A program made the translations under genes and the position numbers. The notes below the pieces were generated by a model, which saw nothing but the letters and a program-made list of their open reading frames with translations, was not told the DNA's origin and did not search any database. From Rugalucina vietnamica (taxonomy: Eukaryota; Mollusca; Bivalvia; Lucinida; Lucinidae): a stretch of DNA of 64,000 nucleotides. The DNA is taken from contig OZ024876.1 of assembly GCA_964017185.1 (NCBI GenBank), positions 16,194,226-16,258,225 on the forward strand, read 5' to 3'. Each line of letters starts with the position of its first letter. Within the stretch, counting starts at the first letter, position 1. This document shows positions 11,701 to 21,700 of this stretch, one piece after another.

Positions 11701-11724
11701 CGGAAACAAATCCAAACAAGCGTG
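11701..11724 (+). CDS. Second 24-nt microexon of the Ig-domain gene
   Basis: TTATTTATTATCGTTTCAG precedes the segment and GTAAGT follows it. In phase 1 it encodes (A)ETNPNKR(x): the first codon joins the single base left by the Ig exon and the last base opens the GAC/D codon of the terminal exon. It matches the first microexon (1256-1279) in length and phase, so the Ig domain appears to be bracketed by two eight-codon linker exons. Evidence is splice signals plus phase; transcript data would confirm or remove it. Confidence 0.62.
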
Positions 11725-12626
11725 GTAAGTAAGAAATAATGTAAAAACCAAGAAGAAATGCTGTCCATTTAATTGATTTTATTGGTATATTTCACTGATG
11801 AACTGCAAATTTCACATTTCACATTTCACACCTATGTTATAAAATGGTACCATTATGTCGCTTTTATGAAATGCGACATTTGCGTAAGTTCAATTTCGAT
11901 AATTTTGATGTTAATTCATTCTCAAATTTCATATTTTTATGGTTGGCTTGTGAATCGTTGGTACTATGTGAAAAATCGGTACCACTATTTAAAGTATAAG
12001 AAAAGTTCATAACAGTTTTTCATCGATCGGATGGAAAAGCATAATATGTTGTCAGAAAGGGAAATGCTATAAATGGGTGGTTTTTATCAATGTGTATTTA
12101 TTACAGTACGAATGCTTTATAAAAGTTTCATGCGCATTTCTCACAGACGTGTGAAATAATTATTGGAATGTAAGTCGTGGCATACTGGTACCAATTGTTC
12201 ACGGGTTGTAAGGATCTGGTACCAATGATTCACAATGTAAAATTGGCGGTTCAACATACCGCAGTGATGTTGACTGTTCAACCGAAAGTCAGAAATTTAA
12301 TTTTTATTATAAAAACGTTCATTGCGATGGTACATGCACAAAATCTGGTATCCAGAAGCTTTTCAAGACAGTATTTCTTCGTTGCATTTTTGTCTTTTGC
12401 AACGCTGTCTAAATCTGATAACTTACTATTCTGAATCGGCTTTGAAATGCGTCAGTATGTTTTAATGAAAATTTTGTTATTTTAATGTCTTACTATGTTT
12501 TGGATTTTAAAGACGTTTTCCCTCTGTTTAAAAGAATCAATACCAATACATGTAACCTACATGTAACAATTTTGATTTGTGTTGACAGTGACGTTACGTT
12601 TTACTGTTTTACGTCATTCTTTGCAG
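11725..12626. other. Last intron of the Ig-domain gene
   Basis: AT-rich sequence between a GTAAGT donor and a TTCTTTGCAG acceptor; no repeat or additional exon is evident. Confidence 0.5.
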
Positions 12627-12760
12627 ACAATCCTGACGTAGACCTGGAAGCCTCAAGGACGGGCAGCGGTGCAACAAGATCGACTGTTTCTCCATTTTTG
12701 AACATTATTTATATCATAGTATCTCTGTTGACATTAACAAATATCTTGGAAAACCATTAG
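12627..12760 (+). CDS. Terminal exon of the Ig-domain gene: GPI-anchor-like C-terminus
   Basis: The acceptor is TTACGTCATTCTTTGCAG and the reading frame is phase 1, continuing from the microexon at 11701. The exon encodes 44 residues: an acidic start (DNPDVDLEAS), a small-residue stretch (TGSGATRS) suitable for a GPI omega site, then a hydrophobic run from residue 24 to 41 (FLNIIYIIVSLLTLTNIL) and only three residues before TAG. A hydrophobic tail with no cytoplasmic part is the usual form of a GPI-attachment signal, so the protein is probably anchored on the outer cell surface. A very short single-pass membrane anchor is the alternative. Confidence 0.72.
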
Positions 12761-13245
12761 CACTGCCAAAGTTGCAACCCAGCAGGCACATGACGTCATA
12801 ATGACGTCAGATCGACGTCGATGCGACGCCATGCACGTGACGTCACAATGACGTCAGATCGACGTCGATCTGACGTCATGATGTCGCATCGACGTCGATC
12901 TGACGTCATTATGACGTCATGTGCCCACTGGGAAGATCAGTATCAATTGACGTCGGGTTCCTAGCATTATGAAACTCACAAGATATTTGTGCAACCGACT
13001 TGTTTACGAAGTTACTGGAGTATGTCATGTACATCACTGTTAGATATTATGATTATATGTGACAACTCTGGGTAAAGTATAAGAAGTGGAAAGCACAATC
13101 AAATGCAATGTGTAACTGTTACTACGAAATCGGCTACCAGCATAATGTTTGAGCACAAATGACCAATAACGGTTAATTGTACTTCTAAAATGTAGTGGTA
13201 TCGGTACGGGTTTTCCTTTTAATAAAGGATAATCTATATTTTATA
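12761..13245 (+). other. 3' untranslated region of the Ig-domain gene with poly(A) signal
   Basis: The region follows the TAG stop directly. AATAAA at 13221-13226 is the first canonical poly(A) signal, so cleavage is expected near 13240. It contains a palindromic mobile element at 12778-12932. Confidence 0.5.
12778..12932. mobile_element. TGACGTCA-rich palindromic MITE, copy 1, in a 3' UTR
   Basis: The termini are CCCAGCAGGCACATGACGTC and its inverted counterpart ending GTGCCCACTGGG. The body is an extended palindrome of GACGTC blocks with seven perfect TGACGTCA octamers (12791, 12802, 12838, 12849, 12871, 12901, 12912). A related copy lies at 14137-14246. Confidence 0.85.
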
Positions 13246-13658
13246 TCTCCAGACAAAGCTGTGTATAGCGTGTTACGGCACAGACTTGTTACAATGTTAT
13301 GATGAATAGAAACATATAAATGATTGCTGTGTGATGATAGACCTCATATATGCTGGAACTGATAATTTTCGTGTTTCACACGACAGACTATTATTCATAT
13401 TGAAATAGCTGTTTAATTTTCGCCGTATGACAGTAAAGACTAAATGCATGGGTATGAAAGAACACACAAAATGAGTTGTGTCACAAGAAAATCTGACTTT
13501 GTATGTTCCCAAAAGCAAAAGCGTGGTCAAAATTTATTTAGCAAAGGTTTAAAAAAACAACATGTTTTTTTTTAAGTTTCTGTTGTTTTGGCATCTCTGA
13601 TTTCAAGTCTTAAGCTACGATTTTGTAAGACAGTCAAATTTGAATTGAATTCGTTTGA
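13246..13658. other. Intergenic sequence after the Ig-domain gene
   Basis: No feature recognised. Confidence 0.4.
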
Positions 13659-14052
13659 TTATTAAAACATGCCCATGCAATATACAATATCCAAATGTTA
13701 AAACTGAAAATTTCATTCGGAAAATAATTGATTTTTTTTTATATATTTTTGTTCAACGTTGGTACATGTTAGAACCCGCAATCTATGTAAGAAAAGTAGT
13801 ATACCCCTACAGTTGTTCAAAGCTTCGTTAGCTTAACGTCATCGTTAAGACCTCAATTTGTTAACTATATATCAACTTCAAAGGCAAATACGCTGTTATT
13901 TTTTTTGTTGAAAAAATGTAAGAATCCTTTGCATTTAGGATTCTCACATTTTTTCAACAAAAAATAGCAGTGTATTTGTAATTTTCATGATTGAAATAAC
14001 TAACAACATCGCTAATTTTGAACAACTGGCCCATGTTTTACTATATAAAAAC
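13659..14052 (+). mobile_element. Palindromic element P1, copy 9, split by an insertion
   Basis: The left part (ATTAAAACATGCCCATGCAA) runs to about 13810 and the right part (CCATGTTTTACTATATAAAA) resumes at about 14029. The 13811-14028 segment is a separate element. Confidence 0.65.
13811..14028. mobile_element. Nested TIR/hairpin element inside a P1 copy
   Basis: The termini CAGTTGTTCAAAGC and TTTTGAACAACTG are inverted. The middle contains a long hairpin with arms around GTTGAAAAAATGTAAGAATCC and the complement near 13945-13965. Confidence 0.7.
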
Positions 14053-14136
14053 GATAAAGTCAGATTTCCTAGCGACGTGGTTCAGAATTATCTGTGATAT
14101 TTATGTATGTGATCACCGTCAAAAATTACATATGAT

Positions 14137-14246
14137 CCCCAGCGGGTACATGACGTCAGAATGACGTCATATCAACGTCGATGCGACGTCATGACGTCGC
14201 ATCGACGTTGATCTGACGTCATTCTAACGTCATGTGCCTGCTGGGG
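14137..14246. mobile_element. TGACGTCA-rich palindromic MITE, copy 2
   Basis: The ends are CCCCAGCGGGTACATGACGT and GTGCCTGCTGGGG. It is a shorter, diverged relative of the copy at 12778 with three perfect TGACGTCA octamers. Confidence 0.8.
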
Positions 14247-14277
14247 AGTTTGTAATGCATCGAAGTATTCAGAAGAA

Positions 14278-14524
14278 ATAAGCCGCGTCATGAGAAAACG
14301 GGTTTTTCATCTATGCGAAAACAAAGGCGCAGACCAGCTTCGCAATAACTGCGAAGCTGATCAGCGCCTTTGTTTTCGCTACACGGATACAATGTAGTAC
14401 AATTCATACTCTACTTATACACACACTTGCAAGAGTCTAGCTGTCTTCAGTGACTGTACAGGTCGTTTTGTGTCAGGTCATGTCGGAAACCCGAAGACCG
14501 GTTTTCTGGCGTCAAGGCTCAAAT
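14278..14524 (-). mobile_element. Palindromic element P2, copy 2
   Basis: The ends GCCGCGTCATGAGAAAAC and GTTTTCTGGCGTCAAGGCTC flank the core GCGAAAACAAAGGCGC hairpin; the TGACAGGCCGG-type flank lies on the right, so the copy is reversed relative to 2488. Confidence 0.82.
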
Positions 14525-14803
14525 TATCTATGGTGACGGTTACTCACTAAATGCTAGGGATGGTTGGAAGTTATTTTTCCTGATTCGTATTATCGTACAT
14601 GTACAATACATGTACAATTTTGAGTATTTGTACTAAAAAAGAGGTGTCAATGGCCACTATGTTTCTCGAGAAGTGTTGTATGGCTCTAACATGTCAACCC
14701 ACTAGAATTCATTCCATTACCACGGTGATTTCTCCAACCCTTTATATGTACATATTTGTGTCATGCACGTGTATATATCGATTAACTGTTGTTGTTTTTT
14801 TCA

Positions 14804-15082
14804 CACCATGAAAGCATGTCCGTGTAGTGTATATCCCGGTAAACCCCACTTTTATTATAGAAAAACTGGGGTTTGCAGGGGTTTACCTAACTTCCTTATT
14901 TTTGATCCAAAACATACATTGTGGGTACTCGTTAGAATCGCCTCGCTGAGGAGGTTCTAACGTGTACTCCACAATGTATGTTTTAGCCATAAATATTAAA
15001 AATATCAAAATTCTTCTGGTAAAATTTTCAATTTTTACAGCTGAAAAAAATTCTGTATATTGCATGGGCATGTTTTCGTTTT
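14804..15082 (-). mobile_element. Palindromic element P1, copy 10
   Basis: It is minus-oriented and nearly full length; the core arms read ATCGCCTCGCTGAGGAGGTT. Confidence 0.82.
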
Positions 15083-15144
15083 TCATACACTTTGAAAAGT
15101 TGGCCAGTAATATAGCAGTATAACAACGTGTAAGAAGATAACTG

Positions 15145-15379
15145 AATCTGTGCGTGAGAAAACCAACAGTTTGGGTTGTGACCAGGTCCGACACAAACCG
15201 GCCTGTACAGTCACAGAAGATGGTTAGAGGCTGGAAATTTTGGATTTAGAAAGTAGAGAAATCGCACTATCCTTGTAGCGAAAACAATGGCGCTGATCAG
15301 CTTCGCAGTGACTGCGAAGCTGATCTACGCCTTTGTTTTCGCTTATTCAGATTGTTGGTTTTCCCATGCGGCGGCTCAA
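15145..15379 (+). mobile_element. Palindromic element P2, copy 3
   Basis: GCGTGAGAAAACC at the left and GGTTTTCCCATGCGGCGGCT at the right enclose the standard GCGAAAACAAtGGCGC hairpin. Confidence 0.82.
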
Positions 15380-15571
15380 ATTCGATTTACCCTTATTGCT
15401 CGGTTTTGACCCTAAACGGATCAACTTCTAACCAGCATGCGAAAGATGAATACGACAATTAATAAGATTATCACGCCGATAGGTGATGCCTAGACTAGCT
15501 GTAGACAAAATCATAAAACGCGTCCATACTCGTCCATGACTTATTTACACTTTTTGGCAAGTTTCATTTTG

Positions 15572-15610
15572 CTAAAATTCATTACCAAAATATGCCCATG
15601 CAATGTACAG
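15572..15610 (+). mobile_element. P1 fragment (left terminus)
   Basis: Only CATTACCAAAATATGCCCAT and the following TGCAATGTACAG remain before an unrelated repeat begins. Confidence 0.6.
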
Positions 15611-15845
15611 ATAGAAATAAAGCCGAGATCCTTTAATAGCAGTGAGCATATTGATGAGAAAAATGATGGGCTATACCGCGGTTTCGGCTACTTAAGCCTC
15701 TTCAGTGACCCTTTAGATTTGGCAAAATGGAGCCAATGAAAAATACTGCAGTTTTGCAACTTTCAACAGGATAGTCGATACAAATATTAGTATTATCCAA
15801 ACATAACCATATATTTATAAAACGTTGGTTAGAAAATGAATCTAA
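15611..15845 (+). repeat. Repeat of the GGCTATACCGCGGTTTCGGC family, copy 1
   Basis: This segment (GGGCTATACCGCGGTTTCGG, then CAGTGACCCT, then CAACTTTCAACAGG, then ATTAGTATTATCCAAA) recurs at 54196-54430 in the same order. It is of unknown class; the flanks do not define termini. Confidence 0.65.
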
Positions 15846-15914
15846 ACCGATAATAAATTTCAGATTTCTCAGAATACCCTCGCTGATCTCAAAGCACCAA
15901 AACGAAAATATAAT

Positions 15915-16146
15915 CACTATGATATTTTTTCACTCTTGTTCGAAGTTTCGGCCCTTGGCCTTCATCAGGAAAACAAAAATTCAATTCTCCAACTAAGTGG
16001 CATCCATACTGAACTTCAAACAGTTAGTTAACGATTCGTTAAAATTTCAAATTTGAAGTTCAATATGGATGCCACTAAGTTGGAGAATTAAATTGATGAA
16101 GGCCAAGGGCCGAAAATTCGAACAAGAGTGAAAAATTATCATAGTG
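15915..16146. mobile_element. Hairpin element, about 100-bp arms
   Basis: Arms from CACTATGATATTTTTTCAC to AGTTCAGTATGGATGCCACT-type sequence pair with the right half through 16146 across a loop of about 35 bp. It includes GGCCCTTGGCCTTCATCA and complement. Confidence 0.75.
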
Positions 16147-16254
16147 TTTATCTTCTATTCCCTCCGGGATTTTCATTTGAGAATATTTATGAAAATATAA
16201 TCTGCACCATGAATGATGTACGGTGAGACTTTTTAGGGTCGCCACACGGTACAA

Positions 16255-16465
16255 CCCCAGCTGCAGATTTTTCAGCCGTAAAAAAAATGAAAGTTTCATT
16301 GGAACACGTTAGAACCACCTCGCCGAGGCGGTTCTAACGAGTACCCCTAATCTATGTTTTGGATCAAAATAAGAAATTAAGGTATACCCCTGCAAGCCCC
16401 AGTTTTTCTAAAAAAAAAAAAAAAAAGTGGGGTATAACGGGTTTCACGGACATGTTTTCCGGATG
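16255..16465 (+). mobile_element. Palindromic element P1, copy 12
   Basis: The left terminus is missing. The central palindrome ACCACCTCGCCGAGGCGGTT and the right half are present, and an A17 run lies in the TATATAAAAGTGGGG region. Confidence 0.75.
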
Positions 16466-16477
16466 TTTGGTTTAAGA

Positions 16478-16953
16478 AATAGATCAGCTCTAGCAGTGAA
16501 TTGTTGAGTATTAATTCACTGTTTGGAGGTCAGTTGTAAAGAAGATCAACTCACGAGCGCATAGCGCGAGTGATTCATCTTCTTACAACTGACCGACAAA
16601 CAGTGAATTATTACTCAACAATTCACGCACTTGAGTTTATCTATTTCGATTCTAACACACAATAAACGGAATAAATACTGCTGAAACCGTCGATATCGTT
16701 CAGCTTTCCGCCATTGCACTGCAGATATCCCGCCAAATATTTGACTGTAATGCTGGTATTTACACACACTTATTACGTTTGTTGTGCGCTAAAACTACGT
16801 TTCACCGTCTAACGCTGCTTTGTGGGATAGCTGACGTCACAAATGCCGCAAAGTAACGTCACACTTATTCGCCCAGTGAAATTGTTGCACAATATAACAC
16901 GATTTTTTACCATTGACCTTTTAGGCGAGGTGTGTTAGAATACAAAATAGAAT
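16478..16953. mobile_element. Hairpin-plus-tail element (TTCTAACACAC ends)
   Basis: A hairpin with about 75-bp arms (GTGAATTGTTGAGTATTAAT and complement) is followed by TATTTCGATTCTAACACAC. A 300-bp tail with GACGTCAC and AACGTCAC ends in the inverted GTGTGTTAGAATAC. The related motif TTCGATTCTAACAC also follows the hairpin at 20534. Confidence 0.68.
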
Positions 16954-17182
16954 CATTCTTTGTCCGTTTTTGCTATGCATAAAGTTGATTCATTGTTGTC
17001 GTTGATAGTTAGAAAACTAGAAACCTAGTCTTTGACTTCAAAATGCAACGTCTTATCAAATCTTTGACCCGTCTTTGGCCATTATCGAGCTAAAACCTTA
17101 TAGAATTACATGTTCCCTGTTAATCAAAATACGTATTTATAGTTCCTAATCAAAGTATCATGGTAACGCTTCATGAAAAGAA

Positions 17183-17384
17183 CGCGAAAACATGTCCGTG
17201 TGATGTACACCCCTTGAACCCCACTTTCATATAGCAAAACTGGGGTACTCGGCGAGGCGGTTCTAACGTGTACCCACAATGTATGTTTTGAGCAAAAATA
17301 AGAAAAATATCAAAATGTTCAAAATTTTCAATTTTTGCTTTTGAAAAAAATCTGTATATATTGCATGGACAAGTTTTCGTAATG
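17183..17384 (-). mobile_element. Palindromic element P1, copy 13 (internal deletion)
   Basis: Both termini are present; the left arm of the core is deleted so that TGGGGTA joins CTCGGCGAGGCGGTTC. Confidence 0.78.
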
Positions 17385-17810
17385 ATCGTGACAATGCAGT
17401 CATTCGCTTATGCGTACCCCTTCTTCATTTTGTTTTCTAAGCCTAAATAAACCAACACACCAGCATATAATTCATTATATTCATAATGGCTAGAATAGAA
17501 TAAAGTTTCACATATGTTTCTCTTAATTTAATTTGCGAAAAAACGTGTATTCATCGAGGTGTTTCTAACGTCTACCCCTCTAACGTATCTTGGATATTGC
17601 TAGACAAATATAATACATGTATGCATTTAAAATGATTATAGTGTCGTTATAGACAGTAAAATCGGTATTTGGCATCGACACTTAAGCCAATTGGCTATTG
17701 CAAATTGTGTTGTTGACGTTATATTTCACCCATTATCAGATGTTCAAGCATAAAAATAAATTAATTTCAGGAATTTGTTATTGACAATATGTTTGTACAG
17801 TGTATATATA
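17385..17810. other. Sequence without gene; one P1-like scrap
   Basis: A short GAGGTGTTTCTAACGTCTAC piece near 17558 resembles half of the P1 core; nothing else is recognised. Confidence 0.4.
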
Positions 17811-18044
17811 ATTGAGCCGCCTCATGAGAAAACCAACAATTTGCAAAGGCGAAAACAATGGCGCAGATCGCAGTAACTGCGAAGCTGATAAGCGCCTTTG
17901 TTTTCGCTACACGGATAGTGCAGTTCCCCTACTTTCTTTATCTAAAATTTCCAGCCTCTAACTATCTTCTGTGCTTGTACAGCTCGGTTTGCGTCGGACC
18001 TGTACGGAAACCACATGGTTGGTTTTCTCATGATGGGGCTCATA
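17811..18044 (-). mobile_element. Palindromic element P2, copy 4
   Basis: ATTGAGCCGCCTCATGAGAA and TTTTCTCATGATGGGGCTCA are the ends; the core hairpin has lost part of its left arm. Confidence 0.82.
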
Positions 18045-18134
18045 TATCATCGAACTACAGCACGTAGGGGTTAAGTCAAAAGTGACAAATAAGAATATTA
18101 TGATAGTATGATACACATGTAAATATATAGAGGA

Positions 18135-18625
18135 TATTCAAGTTTTTGGAGTGAATATGAGTTTTATTTCATTGAGTGAAGTGAAAAAATTTTATATTTC
18201 ATGAGTGCCGAAGGCACGAATGAAATATATAATTTTTCACTTCACGAGATGAAATAAAACTCATATTCACGACAAAAACTTGAATTTTCTTTTTATTATA
18301 TTGCATGTAGTCATTGTAACGTTGCGCGCTAAAGCATATGACGTCAAAATCATAAATGACGTCATTACGTCACGTCATTACGTCGCTATTGTGTGTGAAC
18401 GTTCATCGCGTCAACAATAGCATAGATTATAAAATTTAGTTATGTATACATTAGAAATAAAACGGTGGAATCGTAATTTGCGTATTCCCAAATCTTATAT
18501 TTTCACATGTGAAAATATAACTTTTTTATATTTTCACATGTGAAAATATAACTTTTTCAAATATTGGTTATATTTATTACATATTTCTCTATATTTCATC
18601 ACTTGCCATATAATAAAAATGGAAA
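18135..18625. mobile_element. Hairpin-plus-tail element
   Basis: Arms of about 70 bp (ATTCAAGTTTTT, GAATATGAGTTTTATTTCAT and complements) close at 18286 around GAGTGCCGAAGGCAC. The tail carries several GACGTCA/ACGTCAT motifs and a direct pair of TTTTCACATGTGAAAATATA, and ends with the inverted ATATAATAAAAATGG. Confidence 0.65.
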
Positions 18626-19002
18626 TCGACGTCAACGATAAAAAGTGTTAATTAATACATGTATGTGTTTTAAGTCAAGTGTATTTGCATTTATTTCATT
18701 CATATTCTAAACTGTGTTCTGAGTCTACGCGTAAAAAGGTCCATTTATACTAGTCCATTGTTGTGAATAAGTAAAATTAACAACTGTATAGCTCAATTTT
18801 GACCTTAGGTGGATCAAATGTCAGGCGAGTCTTAAGCAGCACATGAAAGTGGGTGTAATAAGACACGAGTAATCCGCTAAGCGTTGGTAGCGCGAGCATT
18901 AAATAATATTTCATTTGCCACTAGGTGGACTCGTCAGTTCTTTGATCCGCTAGGTGTCTAAATCGAGCCATATATTATGGTTTTCAATGTCGCATACATT
19001 AT
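18626..19002. other. Intergenic sequence without recognised feature
   Basis: No open frame or repeat family recognised. Confidence 0.4.
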
Positions 19003-19241
19003 ATGAGCCGCCTCATGTGAAAACCAGCAATCTGCATAGGCGAAAACAAAGACACAGATCAGCTTCGCGGTAACCGCGAAGCTGATAAGCGCCCTTGTTT
19101 TCGCTACTAGGATAGTACAATTCCTCTTCTACTTAAATCCGAAATTTCAAGCTTCTAGCTCTTTTCTGCGCTTGTACAGGCCGGTTTGTGTCGGACCTGT
19201 TCGGAAACCACATTGTTGGTTTTCCCACGAGGCGGCTCATA
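19003..19241 (-). mobile_element. Palindromic element P2, copy 5
   Basis: The ends ATGAGCCGCCTCATGTGAAA and TTTTCCCACGAGGCGGCTCA surround a complete GCTTCGCGGTAACCGCGAAGC core hairpin. Confidence 0.85.
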
Positions 19242-19299
19242 TTATAAATGACATTGTTCTCCCTGTGTCCCCAAATTATTTCACTGCATTTTTATACTG

Positions 19300-19470
19300 C
19301 AGTTATTTTTTCTTTTATTCTTTCAACATAGACCGTGGCTACTCGTTAAGACCTTTGTGAGGCGGTTTTAACGGGTACCCACAATTTATAATTTTAACCA
19401 AAAATAGGAAAATTGTATACCCGTGTACATCCCAGTTTTAGTTTATAAAAGTGGGGTGTAGGGAGAGTTT
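19300..19470 (+). mobile_element. Palindromic element P1, copy 14 (partial, diverged)
   Basis: The core (CAACATAGACCGTGGCTACT) and the right half are recognisable; both termini are lost and a T35 run follows at 19493-19527. Confidence 0.65.
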
Positions 19471-19488
19471 TAAATCGCACATATTCAT

Positions 19489-19527
<39 letters not shown>

Positions 19528-19666
19528 CTGGTGATTCATCTCCTACGTGCTGTACGAGTATATGTGTCATTGATAATAAAGTATTTGTAAAATTGTTAGT
19601 GGTTTGTGTAATCCTCAGTTCCCTGCATAGAAGCCTTAAAGGTACATGATAGTACCATGACAATTA

Positions 19667-19905
19667 ACATCAGGATAACATCTCCATGAAACGTATACCC
19701 CCTCATTCCCCACTTTTATATAGTAAAACTAAGGTTTACAGGGTATACCTGTTTTTCTTGTTTCTGATCCCAAACATAGATTGTGGGTACTCGTTAGAAC
19801 GTGTACCCACAATCAATGTTTTGAGCAAAGATATTAAAAAAAATCAAAATGTTTCTACGGAAAATTTTTATTCTTTACAGCTTCGGAAAATTCTACATGT
19901 TCATG
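19667..19905 (-). mobile_element. Palindromic element P1, copy 15
   Basis: It is minus-oriented. The centre of the palindrome is deleted so that GTTAGAAC joins GTGTACCCAC. Confidence 0.78.
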
Positions 19906-19921
19906 GAATCATTTTAGTAAT

Positions 19922-20200
19922 CATTATGAAAACATGCCCATGCAATATACAGAGATTTTTAAAAGTGTAAAAATTGAAAATTTTCAGTAGAAAAAATTTG
20001 ATATTTTTCTTATTTTTGCTCAAAACATAAATTGTGGGTACACGTTAGAACCGCCTCGCCGAGGCGGTTCTAACGAGTACCCACAATCTATGTTTTGGAG
20101 CAAAAATAAGAAAAATAGGTATACCCCTGCATACCCCAGTTTTGCTATATAAAAGTGGGGTTTAAGGGGGTATACATTACACGGACATGTTTTCATGATG
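19922..20200 (+). mobile_element. Palindromic element P1, copy 16 (full length)
   Basis: Termini and central palindrome are intact. It lies head to head with copy 15, separated by only 16 bp. Confidence 0.88.
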
Positions 20201-20210
20201 GATACTTTTG

Positions 20211-20500
20211 AGCGTGGTGGCCTGGTGGTAGAGCATCAGACTCCGGAATCGAGAGGTCTTGGGTTCGATCCCAACACGGGCGCCGTATTATGTCCTCATG
20301 TTCTTGAGCAAGACACAAACTTCAATACAAACAAACAATACCTTTTTTGCACGAACAAATAAACAACGGTCACAGTGATCTTAACCGATCTTCTCTATCA
20401 CCTCGGATTGAAAGAATCTATGATCGGCACTGCCTCGGATGAGACTTGAATAATCTGAAATCTAACCTGAAATTTCGTTTTCTCGGCCTTAGAGCCTTCA
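20211..20500 (+). mobile_element. tRNA-derived SINE
   Basis: The head has a pol III A-box-like TGGCCTGGTGGTAGAGC and a B-box GGGTTCGATCCCAAC, with the anticodon arm GACTCCGGAATC. The 5' and 3' acceptor strands do not pair over all seven positions, so I do not call a functional tRNA. It is followed by TTCTTGAGCAAGACAC, resembling the conserved central segment of metazoan SINEs. Confidence 0.65.
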
Positions 20501-20533
20501 TTGATTATTTTTCTTACCCAACTTTTAATTAAG

Positions 20534-20845
20534 AAATAATTTTACTTTACGGTGAATTATCGTGATTAACGCGGGATGTTGGAGGGCAGATTGCGATGTA
20601 TTAATTCACGACGGCGCAGCCGGAGTGAATTAAATATCGCATCTGCCCGACAACATCACGCGTTAAGCAAAGATAATTCACCGTAAAGTAAGATTATTTC
20701 GATTCTAACACGACTAATAAGTAAATGGTCACATTTTAAAACGTTTTCCAGTGAACTCATTCTCGACGGACATGAATGTTTATGTGCGACGTCACAAAAA
20801 CGCCACCTTACGCGCGTTATTTTGTTTACGGTGAATTATTTTTAA
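20534..20845. mobile_element. Hairpin-plus-tail element
   Basis: Arms AAATAATTTTACTTTACGGT and complement span 20534-20699 with the loop GACGGCGCAGCCGG. The tail has TGCGACGTCAC and ends with a further TTTACGGTGAATTATT. Confidence 0.62.
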
Positions 20846-21700
20846 TTTGCACACGGCGACGTTTCCATTAGGTTCAAGCTCGAGGGCCAGCCATATAATC
20901 TGTCGAGGGTGAACAAATGGTCATGTCACCGTCACTCAAGGACAACAATTGTTTTATTACATCGAACCACTTTTGAAACAGATTAGCGACATGCCACATG
21001 ACAAACGCATGTGACTACACGTGCAACTTCAAATTCAGGTGGATATGACGTCAGAGGGTAATATGATCATGCGACATGACAGAATAGCACCCTCCGCGTG
21101 ACTTGCTCTCGACCAATCAAAATCCACCGTCGGCCAATGAATATTTCTGAGGTATAATAAATGTTTTTGAAACAACCTTGTATTTGTAATCTTTGAACAT
21201 TGGACTACTAAATCAATATTTGGAATTATCTGCCCATGTTTTAGCCCATAATATACTTATTTTTCTATATCTACCGTTAAACGGTAACCATAGCAACAGC
21301 ATAGTCATAAAATAAGACAAAATAATTTCGACAGATTGCCTGTTAGGATGATGTGATTCTATCTAAACATTAGGTTCTGACCAGTGTTTCTTTAAAGTAA
21401 ATGCATCGATTTCGTAGTCTATACTGACACGCAGAAATGAATTACGCAACTTTGACGTCATTTTTCAGGACAATGACGTCTGTAGGATTCATATAGTAAA
21501 TTGGTCATAACTCGCAAAATAACTTTAATAATCCGGTCAAATAAAGACTAACATACTCTTGAAACATTATACATTCACAGTAACTTTGTTTTTCTAATAC
21601 TCAAAAAATTGTCCGAAGGTACATTTTCTCACGTTGTGGCCCATATATATTAATGAAAGGAAAGTCATGTATTAATATGGGGATCAAACTTGTAGTTTTC
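20846..21700. other. Intergenic sequence without recognised feature
   Basis: No coding or repeat structure recognised. Confidence 0.4.

Noticed and set aside
19394-19663. Minus-strand frame with a poly-lysine run
   Set aside because: The lysines come from the T35 tract at 19493-19527; the rest is P1 sequence.
20211-20286. Possible tRNA gene
   Set aside because: A and B boxes are good but acceptor strands do not pair and SINE-like sequence follows.
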